The notes beneath the pieces were generated by a model. That model was not told the DNA's origin, did no database searches, and worked only from the letters and a program-made list of their open reading frames with translations. Of a stretch of 64,000 nucleotides of DNA, positions 10,436 through 22,571 are shown piece by piece. This stretch comes from Cryptomeria japonica. Taxonomy: Eukaryota; Streptophyta; Pinopsida; Cupressales; Cupressaceae. Made by a program: the position numbers and the translations under genes. Positions within the stretch are counted from its first letter, which is position 1. Each line of letters starts with the position of its first letter. The DNA is taken from assembly GCF_030272615.1 (NCBI RefSeq), contig NC_081405.1:473854008-473918007 (forward strand). The letters run 5' to 3'.

Positions 10436-13400
10436 ATGATTGTGCTTTCATGGAATGTAAGGGGCTTGAATAGTGGCCCTAGACAAAAAGTTGTTTAGGA
10501 TTTCATTAGGAATCATTCACCTGATGTCCTATTCTTGCAAGAAACTAAACTTTCAGTGTAGAGTATGTTGGGTCTGGTGCCAAAGCTGTGGGGGCGAGGT
10601 GAGTGTCAGTGTGTTGGTGCAGCTGGCTCCTCAGGAGGGGTGGCCTGTCTTTGGAACCCTTTAAGGTTCCGCCTTGTTTGGTGGGTTGCCTCTAGATCCT
10701 TGTTATCCGGGGTGATATCTAGTCTTGAGACTGGAGAATTTATCTTTTTTTTGAACATCTATGCTCCCACTGATCTTCATGGTAAGAAAAAATTATGGTC
10801 TCATGTTTCTTGTATGCGAAGGTTGGCCCCTTTTCATCCTTGGATTATGGTAGGAGACTTCAATGTCATCATGGAGTTGAGTGAAAAGAAGGGGGGTGTT
10901 ATGCGGTTGGAACCTTCTTCTTTCCTTTTTCAGGATAGTATATCCTTGTTGTAGCTAGTTGACATTAAGCCTAGCAATGGTTTGTTCACTTGGAATAATA
11001 GGAGGGTGGGAGAGCATTGGATTGTAGAGAGGCTGGATCATTTTTTGGTGTCTAGTTTTTGGATTGGTGGGGGGTGGTCCACAAGTTCTGAGATTCTTGA
11101 CTGGAGAGGGTCGGATCACTGGCCCATCAAGCTGGTGTCTTCTTCGACTCAAGTTGCCTGCTCACCTTCATTCAAATTCCAAATTATGAGGCTTTGGGAT
11201 CCTTCTTTGTAGGTTCTGGTTGCGGAGTGGTGGAGGAAAGGGAGGCCGACATTTGGCACTGCCATGTACTCTTTTGCCAAGCAACTGCAGTTTGTTAAGT
11301 TTCAGCTTAAGCAGTGGAACCGACAAAGTTTCAGGAACATTTTTCATGAGAAGAAAGTTTCTCAAGAGGTGTTGAATGGGATCACTAGTGTAATCAGAGA
11401 GCATGGTTTTTCTGAGGACTTGCCTAGGGAGGAAGTCAGGGCTGTCAAGGTGGATGAGGAATGGGAGCTTAGGGAAGAAATATACTGGAAGCAGAGAGCT
11501 TTTATTGATTGGCTGAAGGAGGGGGACAAGAACAATGCTTTCTTCTTCAACTCAGTGAAAGCATAGAGACATGGAAACTCCATCCCTATTCTAGTTAATG
11601 ATAGAGGTGAGCAGTGCTTATCCTTGTAGGAGATATCTAGGGATTTGCTTCAGTTTTTCTAGTCCCTCTTCAGGGAGGACTCTCAGAGGGAAACAGTGGA
11701 GGAGAATCTGTTTCTAGCTTGCATTCCTGCTCTTATCATGGGGGAGATGAATGAGCAGCTTTTATGTCCTATTTTGTTGGAAGAACTTGAGAGGATTGTC
11801 TTTAACATGAGGAAAGAAAAAGCTCCTGGACCGGATGGGTTCCCGGTTGAATTCTTTCAAGAATTCTAGGATATTATCAAGCTAGATTTATTGGAAGTTG
11901 TCCAGGAGTCCCAGAGGAATAAGCAGATGCTTCGGACGTTGAATGCGACTTTCATTGCTCTAATCCCCAAGTGTGATGGGGCCGACCGGTTAGGCCAGTT
12001 CCGCCCTATCTCTCTCTGCAATGTGGTTTATAAGATCATCTCTAAGTTGATAGCGGATAGATTGAAGAAGTGTTTGGGGAAGGTTATTTCTGAGGAGCAG
12101 AGTGGGTTTGTGGAAGGACGCCAAATGCTGGATGGTGTGCTCATTGCCACGGAGACCATTCATTCTATGGCAACCTCCAAGGAAAAAGCTATGTTTATCA
12201 AGTTGGATATGGCTAAGGCATACGATAGAGTTCAGTGGTCCTTCCTTCAGAAGATCCTCAGGGCTTTTGGTTTTGCTGATGAGTGGATCTAGTGGGTTAT
12301 GAGTTGTGTTACGTCTACTTCCTTCTTTGTGCTTATCAATAGAGACCATACTGAGTTGTTTGGTGCTTCTAGGGGTCTCCTCCAGGAGGACCCCCTCTCC
12401 CCTTATTTATTCATTCTTTAAGCTGAGGGTTTGGGGAGGCTGATTAATCATAATGTGGGGTTGGGTATTATTTAGGGTTGGAGATGGGGTAATGACTTGT
12501 AGCCACAATCTTATTTGTAGTGTGTGGATGACACGACCCTTATGGGGCTACCTAGGATTAGAGAAGCTTCTAATATGCGTAAGGTCCTGGATGTTTATCT
12601 TGTGGCCTTAGGCCAGTTGATCAATAGGGATAAATCTTCTATCCTCTTTTTCAACACTCCTAAAAAATATTCAAAGGATGATTGCTCTTATCTTGAGATT
12701 CCAAGTTGGCTCCCTACACTTGATTTATTTGGGTGTTCCTATTTCTCCTAGCAACCGTCCTAGAGAGTCGTGACAGGGTATCTTGGACAAATTTTGCTTG
12801 AAGGCCGATCACTGGACTCATAGATGGCTATCCTTTGCTAGGAGGGTTCAGCTGATTCAGTTGATGGTTCAGGCTCTTCCGATCTATCGGTGTATACTTC
12901 AGGTGGCTCCTAAGTGGTTATTGAAGGATTTGGATTCTCTGGCTAGGCAATTCTTATGGGCAAGTAATCTCTCCTCTTCCAAATGGAGTCTTGTTAATTG
13001 GGATCTGGTGTGTAGCTCGAAGTAGTCGGGGGGGGCTTGGTTTAAGGTAGTCTATTATTTTTGGGGAAGCTCTTGCAGCTAAATTGTACTGGAGGTGGTG
13101 TGTTGAGCAAGATCAAGGCTGGGCTAGGATTTTGGCCAACAAATATATGCAGAGGATCTCCATGGAGGAAATCCCTAGATATCCACTTGAGGGAAAGGGC
13201 TCATCGATCTGGTATACTCTCAAGAAGGGGGCTTCTCTCATTAAGGCTAGACTTTTTTAGATTTGCAGAAGGGGGGAAGAGGTCCTTTTCTGGAATGACT
13301 CTTAGGATGGATACCCCCCCATCCTTGATCAGTTTCCTAACCTTGGGAATCTATGTCAGAGGTTTTTGGAGGCAGGATAGTCAAGGGTGACTGACTTCAA

Positions 13401-14741
13401 GGCTATTTATAGGTGTGGTCGGCTAGATTTGGAGTGGTGGAAGGCTCCTAATGAGTGGCTAGTTGTTGGGATGGAGGAAGAGTGTGCTGAGTTGCATGGC
13501 ATTTTGGCAAGTAGACATTGTAGCTCCCTCAAGGGTAGGGATGGGCTTGCTTGGTCTCCAAATCCTAAGGGTTTTTTTCTATGGCTAGTGGATACCAAGA
13601 ATTGTTGAACCGAAGACTTGAGGGAAGAGAGGTGAACTGGTGGAAACAGGTATGGAATAATGCTTCTTAGCCAAAGTGTAACTGCTTTTCTTGGACTTTG
13701 GCTTTGAATAGATGTCTAACTTGGGACAATATCCGCAAGAGGGGATTCTTGGGGCCTTCTATCTATGTTTTGTGTGGTAACAAGGAGGAAGACTCCTCAC
13801 ACCTGTTCTTTAGATGCCCCTTCTCCATACTTATTTGGCACTATTGGTGGGGGGTGTGGAAGCATCCTTGTGTCCATGCGGATTCTCTAGTGGAGTTCTG
13901 GAGCAATTTGGGCAGACCTCCTATCCTGTCCTCCTTCCTCCAGACTATCTGGTATATTAGGCTCATCTTCATTCTATGGCAGATCTGGCTTGAAAGAAAC
14001 ATGAGGATTTTTCGTGAGGTCAGATTGTTTGTTCAACAAGTTTGGAATAGGATCATTGCTATGATCCGGGAGACAGTGGAAGCTAAATGTGAGGTGAATT
14101 TTCCACTGGGTAGAGATGAGGAAGATATTGTGAGTAGGATTGGCCTGCAAGAGTTGTCTCTGGCTTCTACTTGTGTTAGGAGAGGTAGATGGGCTAGGAA
14201 GAAGGTGCATAGGGTGGGAAGGTGGATACCCCCTCAGGATGAGTTTATCAAGATTAACATTGATGGCTCATCTAGGGGTAACCCAGGCCCTGCTCGAATA
14301 GGTGGTGTTGGCAAGAATAGTAGGGGGGAGGTTGTTTTCCTCTTTTCGGTGCATAAAGGATGGTAGTAGAATAATTTTATGGAGGGATTTGCAATTTTCT
14401 ATGCAATAGAACGGGCTTGGGTGTTGGGTCGAAGGAAGGTGATTTATGAATCGGATTCACAAATTGTTGTTAACTTGTTGACTGAGCATAAGGTGAGTGG
14501 GATTCAGTGGCAGTTGGCAGGGATTGTCCAGCAAATTCTCCAAATTAGCTCTTTAATGGAGCAGGTGTCTTTCATCCACATCCCTCGAGAATGGAATAGA
14601 GCAACTGATTGTTTGGCCAAGTGGGCCTCAGAACATGGTAGTGATTGGAAAGTTGAAGGTTGGGAGCATCTCTCCGGGGATTGTTGTCAGGACTTGCAGA
14701 AGATTTTCACTGAGGACATGGTGGGTTTTGAAGCTGAATGA
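10436..14741 (+). pseudogene. LINE ORF2: AP endonuclease, RT, zf-RVT, RNase H; broken
   Basis: The protein opens MIVLSWNVRGLNSGPRQK. Endonuclease signatures follow in order: LFLQETKLS, NIYAPTDLHG, IMVGDFNVIME, NGLFTWNNRR, ERLDHFLVS and GSDHWPIKL. The RT has LIPKCDG, FRPISLCNVVYKIIS, GFVEGRQML, IKLDMAKAYDRV, LLQEDPLSPYLF (usually LRQGDPLSP) and CVDDTTLM. A zf-RVT-type Cys/His region lies near 13690-13860. RNase H ends it: NIDGSSRGNPGPARIGGVG, the FMEGFAIFYAIE region, YESDSQIV and RATDCLAKWA. One frame runs from 10436 to 12751 broken only by stops (for example TAG at 10952, 11210, 11564, 12290). Frameshifts follow near 12755, in the G-run at 13028-13034 and between 13600 and 13690. It is not translatable. 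Confidence 0.93.
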
Positions 14742-14848
14742 TCTGAGGCTGGGTTGGTGGTTTTTTTTCTCTGGGGCCTCGAGGCTCTGGATCTCTTTGT
14801 AATTCTTGTGTCTGATTTTCAATAAATTTTTTACCCTTTTATTCAAAA

Positions 14849-14868
14849 AAAAGTAATTTTAAATTAAT
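14849..14868. repeat. Right 20-bp target-site duplication of LINE
   Basis: Exact copy of the sequence at 8633-8652, directly after the A-rich end of the LINE. Confidence 0.9.
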
Positions 14869-15805
14869 CATATAGATATGATTTTTTAATTTATATCTTA
14901 TGAATTTTTATTCAAGTTTGAGTTCTTTTATTATATATATTAATAAAGTTTAAAATTTCTTGTGTATTAAAAATTAAAAAGTTAGTTCCATTAAAATATT
15001 TTTCTATAAATTTTTAAAGGAAAATTCTTAAAATTTCAAAGGTTAAAAGAATGATAATGTATAATATAAAATTTTAATATATATTTTAATTATGATATTG
15101 TTATAGGATTCAAGTGTTGAATCTTATAGCAATATCATAATTTTACTTGTTGTGGAAAAATATCTCTTACTTATATTTTAATTATTAAATAATATTTTAA
15201 AATTTTATTAAATGTTTCAAATTATTTCATAAAGGTTAAACCCTCAATTAAGTTTTTGGTTGAATTATGGTTAGCATTAGGGTTAGGATGTGATAAGCAC
15301 TCAATTAAGATTTTGGTTTAATTACAATTAAGGTTAAGGTTGTATTAGAGATAGGCCTAGGGTTTATTTTTATAAAGGTTAGTGTTAGAATAAAAGATGC
15401 TTGCATTTAAATTTATATTAATAAAATTATTTTAATTAAAGAAATTTTTAAGTTGTTTTAAAATGTCTTTATTTTATTAGAACAAGATTTAAATGTATTT
15501 ACTTCATAAAAATATTGAAATAAGGAAAAAAATCATAATAAAAGTACATAATAATGAATAATTTTTTCTATATTTTATAAGAAAATGATAATAAGTGTTA
15601 TGAATGCAATATCCTTCAATAGTAAAGCTAATTGTAGCCTAAACTTAACTCTAAACCTAATCTTACTATAATTTAAACCTAACCCTAAACTTTACTCTAA
15701 CCCCAGTCCAACCATAACTAAACCCTAATCCTAAATTTATCCCTGAGTCTAGATAATTTGAATCCTAACACTAAGTTTAACCCTAATTAAATTATAATTG
15801 AATTG
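14869..15805. other. AT-rich DNA with degenerate telomere-like motifs; no gene
   Basis: No coding frame is visible. Loose TTAGGG/CCCTAA-type motifs occur at about 15260-15370 (G-rich on plus) and 15640-15800 (C-rich on plus). A near-perfect 22-bp-arm hairpin lies at 15092-15138. Confidence 0.6.
15092..15138. repeat. 22-bp-arm hairpin with 3-nt loop
   Basis: Arms 15092-15113 and 15117-15138 are reverse complements except at two positions, both of which would still pair as G-U in RNA. The loop is GTG. Function unknown. Confidence 0.8.
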
Positions 15806-16122
15806 TGTAGATACCCAATTTTGTCCACTTAATTAAATAGATATTTGGTATTTATTTGATTATTTAACCATCGCTCACCTATTAATTAAATTAATATTTA
15901 ATTAATTCACCCTAGCTATGTTCTTCTATTAATTAAATAAATTATTTGATTTATTTGATTTAATTCATTAAACCATGTTCTTATTGTTAATTAAATAAAC
16001 AAAGCATATTTGTTTAATTAATCCATCTTATCCTAAAAGCCCCTCTCTCACATTTAAATCCCTTTATCCTCCCACATGCATTTAAATTAAATAATTCTTA
16101 TTTAATTTAAACCCCCTCACCC

Positions 16123-16148
16123 ACTTGCATTTTCTAGAAAATGCAAGT
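16123..16148. repeat. 26-bp perfect palindrome
   Basis: Centred on CTAG, with the half-site ACTTGCATTTTCT mirrored exactly. It lies in the U3-like part of the LTR relic. Confidence 0.9.
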
Positions 16149-16321
16149 TGCGCACTAACCCTCCCCTTAATCATTTTTAAATCCCATATCATTAGCCTAA
16201 TAATCCTCTAAATTTGCACATTTCTAAATCCAAGGGGTTAAGAAGAAGTCACTTCTCAACCATTAAGGCTCTTACAAAGCCTTCAATGCCTTCTCCCTTC
16301 CACATGAAAACCCACATAGGC

Positions 16322-16560
16322 TTTGACCATCCTAAACCCCACTTTAACCCTTGCACATTCCTCCAACCCTTGGTTAAAAGCCTTACCCATTAACTCAACC
16401 ATCCATGGTAACCCTCAAGTCCCCTCAAGCCTTAAGGACTTTGACCATTTTAACCCCCATTTAACTCTTACACATTCCTCCAACCCTAGGTTAAACTCAA
16501 ACCCATCAAATCAACCATTAATGGTTCCCTTCATGTCTTCTCAAGCCTTTAAGGCTTTGT
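16322..16560. repeat. 118-bp tandem duplication within LTR relic
   Basis: Two copies start at 16322 and 16440 with TTTGACCAT, each followed by CACATTCCTCCAACCC and ending CTCAAGCC. They are diverged and AT/C-rich and explain the short periodic ORF here, which I do not consider coding. Confidence 0.75.
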
Positions 16561-16583
16561 CCTTTCCCTCTTAATTTTTCCCT

Positions 16584-16601
16584 TGTTGACACGTGTCAAC
16601 A
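16584..16601. promoter_or_regulatory. 18-bp palindrome with G-box core CACGTG and TTGAC arms
   Basis: TGTTGACACGTGTCAACA is a perfect palindrome combining a G-box (CACGTG; bZIP/bHLH site class) with two inverted TTGAC W-box cores. It sits 108 bp before a TATA box, so it is a plausible LTR enhancer element. Confidence 0.6.
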
Positions 16602-17506
16602 TGTGAATGCTTGAGGAAGAGCACATGGATTGAGGATCATGGAATCCTTAATAAATCCTATCCCTTCTTAAGCCAAATCAATCTCAACACTCCGCTGCCT
16701 CTTTTCCCCTATAAATAGAACCCTTTACATCATTATTGAGAGGACTCTAGGGACATAGACAAGAATTATCAATATGCATTGCTATTTAGTTTAGGATTTG
16801 AATGTTTTTGTAGGGAGGATTAGAATCATGTCTTAGCTCTTTCACTAGTTGGAATTTCTATTTGACATCCAATACTTCATTCACATCTTCATTCAAGACT
16901 TCACTATCATCAACTATCTCCCAATCTCCATTTGTCATTCTTGTGTTAGTGCTCAAACTGAAAGCAACATTCACAGCAACGGGATCTTGGAGAGGAGGAC
17001 AAGGAAGAGAAAAAGGAATTGAAAGCACATGGGAAGTATTACGTTTGTCTAGGGTATGCACAGGATAATGAGGGACCAAAAAGTGGTAATAGGGAAAAAA
17101 ATGCATTTTAAACTTTGCCAAACACGCCAAATTCCACTTTGACTTTTTTTATGGGTTGACCAAAATTTGAATTTGGTTTGGTAATACCAAACCAAGATGG
17201 ATATTCGTTAATAACGAATATTCAGTATTAAAAGATATCCATTTTGTGACATCATTATTGTGATGTCATGTTTTTCCAAATCGGATATCCATTTTGCTCA
17301 ACATAAAAAAACATACTTTAGTAAAATGGGCATAACTTTTGTGTTTCTTATGGAAATTTTGATCTTTTATAGGTGTTGGAAAGGTAATTCAGAGACCTAT
17401 CAAATGGACAAGGTAATTTTATTATATTATAAACCAAAAATTAATTATAATAATTTGAAGCTAATCCTTCATTTTTAAATTATAAATACTCACAAATTTT
17501 GCATAC

Positions 17507-17844
17507 AAAGTCTCTTTTTTTTTACTATCACCTCCTTTATCTATCACTTGTCTATCTATACTTTTATAGATATATTTTATTTATCTCTTCCTTCTCTACT
17601 TATCTCACTCCTTTTCTCATCCCATCTAGATATTTCCCTAGTTACATCCATCTCTGCATATATCTCCCTCTTTTCTCTCCCTATCTTCTCCCTATCTCTC
17701 CCTTTCCCACTTTATCCTTGTCACTCCTTATTTCGATATCTCTTTAATAATCTCTCTTCTCTTTATTTATCTCCCTCCTCTACCTTATCCTTCCTATACT
17801 TATTTATTACTTGTCTCTATCACCTCCTTTCTCTCCCTATCTTG
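17507..17844. repeat. Pyrimidine-rich tract (TCTC/CTTT type)
   Basis: A C/T-rich stretch of degenerate TATCTC/CTCCCT runs. Open frames through it are low-complexity Ser/Leu translations and not genes. It mirrors the purine-rich tract at 21950-22330. Confidence 0.7.
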
Positions 17845-20300
17845 TCCTAATGGGTTATATGGTGTCCTAAGGGGTCATATGGTGTTCTAACACGTGTGGC
17901 TCCTTAGGACCCCATATGACCCCTTAGGACACCATATGACCCCTTTTAACATATTAGAACATGACATGACCCCTTATGACGCCATATGACTCCTTAGGAC
18001 AATATGATGTCGTAATGCGTCATATGGTGTCCTAAGGGGTCATGTGATGTCCTAAGTCGTCATATGATCTTATAACACATGTGTAGTGCCTTAGGACCCC
18101 ATATGACCCCTAAAGACACCATATGATCCCTTACGACACCATATGACCCCTCATGACACCAAATGACCCCTTAGGACCATATGATATCCATATGGTGTCC
18201 TAAGGGGTCATATGGTGTTCTAACACATGTATGGCCCCCTGGGACCCCATATGACCCCTAATGACACCAAATGACCCCTTAGGAGACCATATGAACCCTT
18301 AGGACAATATTATGTCCCAATGGATCATATGGTGTCCAAAGGGTTCATATGTTGTTATAACACATGTGTAGCCCCTTAGGATCTCATATGACCCCTAACA
18401 ACACCATATGACACCTTAGGACACCATATGGCCCCTTAGGACACCATATGACTCCTCAAGATACCATATGACCCCTTTTAACATCCTAGTACACGACATG
18501 ACCCCTTATGAAACCATATGACCCCTTAGGACACAATATGACTCCTTAGGACACCATATGACCTCTTTTAACATCCTAGTACATGACATGACCCCTTATG
18601 ACACCATATGATCCCTTAGGACAATATGATGTCCTAATGAGTCATATTATGTCCTAAGGGGTCATATGGTATTCTAAGGAGTCATATGGTCTTCTAACAC
18701 ATGTGTGGCCTGTTAGGACCCCATATGACCCCTAACAACACCATATGACCACTTAGGACACCATGACCACTCACAACATCATATAACACCTTAGGACCAC
18801 ATGATGTCCATATGGTATCCTAAAGGGTCATATGGTGTTCTAACACATGTGTGGCCCCTTAGGATCCCATATGACCCCAAATGACACCATATGACCGCTC
18901 AAGACAATATGATGTCCTAATGGGTCATATGGTGTCCAAAGGGGCCATATGGTGTTCTAACACATGTGTGGCCCCTTAGGAAACCATATGACCCCTTAGG
19001 ATACCATATGACTCCTCGAGACACCATATGACTCCTTTTAACATCCTAGCACACAACATGGCCCCTTATGACACCATATGATCCCTTAGGACAATATGAT
19101 CTCCTAAATGGTCATATGGTGTCCTAAGGGGTCATATGGTGTCCTAAGGTGTCATATGATCTTCTAACACATGTGTGGCCCCTTAGAACCCCATATGACC
19201 CCTAACAACACCATATGACCCCTCACAAAATAATATGACCCCTTAGGACCATATGATGTCCATGTGGTGTCCTAAGGAGTTATATGGTGTTCTAACACAT
19301 GTGTGGCCCCTTAGGACCCCATATGACCCCTAGTGACACCATGATGTCCTAATCGGTCATATGGTATCCTAAGGGTTCATATAGTGCTATAACACATGTG
19401 TGGCCCCTTAGGACCCCATATGACCCCTAACGACACCATATGACCCCTCAAGACACCATATGACCCCTTATGACACCCATGGGGGCTTCACTAGCTAGGC
19501 AATATTATATCAAGTGAATTAATAGTGGGGGTTTAATATCCCAAAAATGAGGGTATAATATATTGCCTATTGGTGAAAACAGGGAGTTTTTTAATTTAGG
19601 CTATGGAAAAATGCAAGATTTGGTGATTATAGGGGGGTTTTTAATTCAGCCTATGTATTGGGAGGGGGTGACAAAAAAAGAGTCTAGGGCAATATTTTTT
19701 GAAAATAGGGGGATTCTTTAGTATGTCATGAACACACATGCTATAACCCAAGTTCACTAAGTGAAACCCCCATGATGACACCATTTGACCCCTTAGGACA
19801 ATATGATGTCCTAATTGGTCATATGATGTCCTAAGGGGTCATATGGTGTCCTGAGGTGTCATATGATCTTCTAACACATGTGTAACCCTTTAGGACCCCA
19901 TATGACCCCTAACGACACCATATGACCCCTCACAAAAGCATTTGACCCCTTAGGACCATATGATGTCCATATGGTGTCCGAAGGGATCATATGGTGTTCT
20001 AACACATGCGTGCCCCCTCAGGACCCCCATGTGACCCATATGATCTTCTAACACATGTGTGGTCCCTTAGGACCCCATGTGACCCCTAACGACACCACAT
20101 GACCCCTTAGGACACAATATGACCTATGACCTATCAGGACACCATATGACCCCTTATGACACCATGATGTCCATATGGTTTCCTAAGGGGTCATACATGG
20201 TGTTCTAACACATGTGTGGCCCCTTAGGACACCATATGACCTCTTAGGACAATATGATGTCCTAATGGGTTATATGGTGTCCTAACAGGTCATATGGTGG
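17845..20300. repeat. 20-bp satellite array with both orientations
   Basis: The basic unit is ACCATATGACCCCTTAGGAC or its reverse complement, diverged, in about 120 copies. Blocks of several units in one orientation alternate with blocks in the other, forming a longer unit with the marker AACACATGTGTGGCCCCTTAG. The same family makes up 58929-61729. A MITE interrupts it at 19482-19770. No coding content. Confidence 0.92.
19482..19770. mobile_element. 289-bp MITE with 4-bp CATG target duplication
   Basis: The insert starts GGGGCTTCACTAG and ends CTAAGTGAAACCCC, giving ~14-bp terminal inverted repeats with two differences. CATG flanks it on both sides (19478-19481, 19771-19774). It is non-coding, unrelated to the satellite, and restores array continuity if removed. 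The superfamily is not assigned: GGGG(C/T)TTCACT termini with a 4-bp duplication are not diagnostic for me. Confidence 0.75.
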
Positions 20301-20330
20301 AAGAGAGGTTAGAGAAAGAGAGGGTTATTG

Positions 20331-20450
<120 letters not shown>

Positions 20451-20933
20451 TTGGGGATAATTAGGGGGTAGGAGGAGAGGGGAGAGGGGGAGAGAGAGTT
20501 GGGGATAATTAGGGGGAAGGAGGAGTGGGGAGAGGAGCAATTATCAACAAAGGGATATGAGAGATGGGGAGAGAGGTCAAGAGAGACAAAGAGTAATTAG
20601 GGGGAGGGGGAGAGGGCAAAGAGGTGTAAGAGAGAGAGGGTAATTAGGGGGAAAGAGAATGAAAGAGAGGGAGTTAGAGAGAGTAATTAGGGGGAGTGGT
20701 AGAGAGGGGTGAGGAAAGTATCAATAAAGGGAGAGGGGGAGAGATGTTAAATAGAGAAATGGTAATTGGGGGGAGGAGATAATGAGAGAGAGAGTTGGGG
20801 AAATAAGGGGGTAGGAGGAGAGGGGGAGAGGAGAAAGTATCAATAGAGGGAGAGAAGGTGAGACGAAGATAGAAGTGAAGGGAAAGATAGAGAGAGGGTA
20901 ATTATGGGGAGGGGGAGAGGGGGGAGAGGGAAG

Positions 20934-20936
<3 letters not shown>

Positions 20937-20973
<37 letters not shown>
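20937..20973. repeat. (AC)n microsatellite
   Basis: Uninterrupted AC repeat of 37 bp within the purine-rich block. Confidence 0.97.
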
Positions 20974-20975
<2 letters not shown>

Positions 20976-21786
20976 TGGGGGATAATTAAGGGGGAGGGGG
21001 AGAATGGGAAAGGGAAGTATCAACAAAGGGCTCAAGGGGGAGAGAGTTGTGAGAGAGGGTAATTGGGGGAATAGAGAATGAGAGAGAGTTGGGGTAAAGT
21101 TAGAGGGGGAGATAGGTGTGAGAGAGATGGTAATTGGGGAAAGAGAATTAGAGAGATAGTTGGGGATAAATAGGGGGTAGAACGAGAGGGGGGATGGGAA
21201 AGTATCAACAAAGGGAGAGAGGAAGAGATGGGGAGAGAGGTTTAAAGAGAGAGGTCCAGAGAGAAGGTAATTAGGGGGATGGGAGAGGGGGGAGAGGGAA
21301 GTATCAAAAAAGGGGGAGAGAGGGGGGGGGAGTATCAACAAAGGAAGAGGGGGGAGAGATGGGGAGATATCCCCCTAATTACCCTCTCTCTCTATCTCTT
21401 TGCTAATACTTCCCTCTCCCCCCTCCCCCTCTCCCTCCCCCTAATTATCCTCTCTCTATCGTTTGAGCTTCACCTCTCTCCACATATCTTCCTCTCTCCT
21501 TTTGTTGATACTTAGCCCTCTCCCTCTCTACCTATCCACTAATTATATCCAACTCTCTCTCTCTCTCATTATTTCTTCCCCTCAATTACCCTCTCTCACC
21601 TCTCTCCTTTTATGCCTTTATAGATACTTCTCTCTCCCACTCTCCCCATCCCCTAATTACTCTCTCTCTCGACCTCTCGACCTCTCTCCCCATCTCTCTT
21701 CTCTCTTTGTTGATACTTTCCCCTCTCCCCCTCTCCTCCTACCCCCTAATAATCCCAAACTCTCCCTCATTCTCTCTTTACCCCAA

Positions 21787-21789
<3 letters not shown>

Positions 21790-21861
<72 letters not shown>
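21790..21861. repeat. (CT)n microsatellite
   Basis: Uninterrupted CT repeat of 72 bp within the pyrimidine-rich block. Confidence 0.97.
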
Positions 21862-21862
<1 letters not shown>

Positions 21863-21949
21863 ATTTACCTCTCCTAGTCACCTCTCCCCCCCTCTCCTTT
21901 GTTGATACTTCCCTCTACACCTCTCCTCGCCCCTTCTGAATTTTGTTGC

Positions 21950-22330
21950 TAGAGATGGGAAGGAAATGGAGAGAGACTAGTCTAGATATTAGGGAAGAGA
22001 GAGTGAGATAGAGGAGGAAGTGATGAAGAGGTAGAAATATAAGTGTAGATCTTGAGAGAAGGAATGAGGGATTCAATGAGAGTTAGATAGATAGGTCTAG
22101 AGAGAGATGTATAAATATGGACAAAAGAGAGGGTGGAAGGAACAAATAGGTGGAGTGATAGGTTTACATCTTATGAGAGAGAGGTAGAGAAAGGAACAAA
22201 GAGAGATAACATAGTTTATCAAAATTTATTAAACAATTAAATTTCCTAAATTTTTTATTATTAATTACTTATTTAGTGTTTCAAGTATTTTGAGATGATT
22301 GTTACAAAAACTTCATGAGAGAGGGAATTC
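21950..22330. repeat. Degenerate purine-rich tract
   Basis: A/G-rich sequence with GAGAGAGA and TAGATAGATAGG-like pieces, the right-hand counterpart of the pyrimidine tract at 17507-17844. It ends in AT-rich DNA before the right inverted-repeat arm. No gene. Confidence 0.6.
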
Positions 22331-22571
22331 GTGTGAAAAATTTGTGAGCTTTTAATGTTTTAAAAATGAAGGATGAATTTAAATTAATTATAATTTTATT
22401 TTATTTTAAATATAGAAACCCTACCTATTCCATATCATAGAGCTCTGAATCACCTTTCGAATGCCTATAAAAAATCAAAATTTCAATATGAAATGCAAAA
22501 GTTATGCCCAATTTATTAAAATATGTTTTTTTAATTTTTTTCATAATGGATATCCAATTTTAAAAAAACAT

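Larger units (their letters stand above)
8653..14848 (+). mobile_element. Complete-length L1-type LINE with both ends
   Basis: A 6.2 kb non-LTR retrotransposon bounded by identical 20-bp duplications. In order it has a GC-rich 5' region (8653-9012), ORF1 (9013-10112), a short spacer with remnants, ORF2 (10436-14741), a short 3' UTR and an A-rich end (TTCAAAAAA at 14842-14850). The copy is full length but inactive. Both ORFs carry many nonsense codons, nearly all TAG, plus a few frameshifts. The perfect duplication implies a fairly recent insertion compared with the minus-strand LINE next to it. Confidence 0.93.
15806..17266 (+). mobile_element. Gypsy-type LTR relic (probable solo LTR); 3' end unclear
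   Basis: It begins TGTAGATACCCAATTTTGTC, closely resembling the LTR start of the Tat element here (TGTAGACACCTAAAATTGTC), and continues with the same style of A/T palindromes (ATTAAATAAA-type). A TATA box (TATAAATA, 16710-16717) lies about 110 bp after a palindromic G-box. No primer site or coding domain follows, so it is probably a solo or truncated LTR. The 3' boundary is not clear. The last ~200 bases before the inverted repeat at 17267 may be something else. Confidence 0.55.

Noticed and set aside
17499-17850. Tyr/Leu/Ser-rich ORFs of 82 and 100 codons
   Set aside because: They lie in a degenerate pyrimidine tract whose mirror image is at 21950-22330. The composition explains the open frames.
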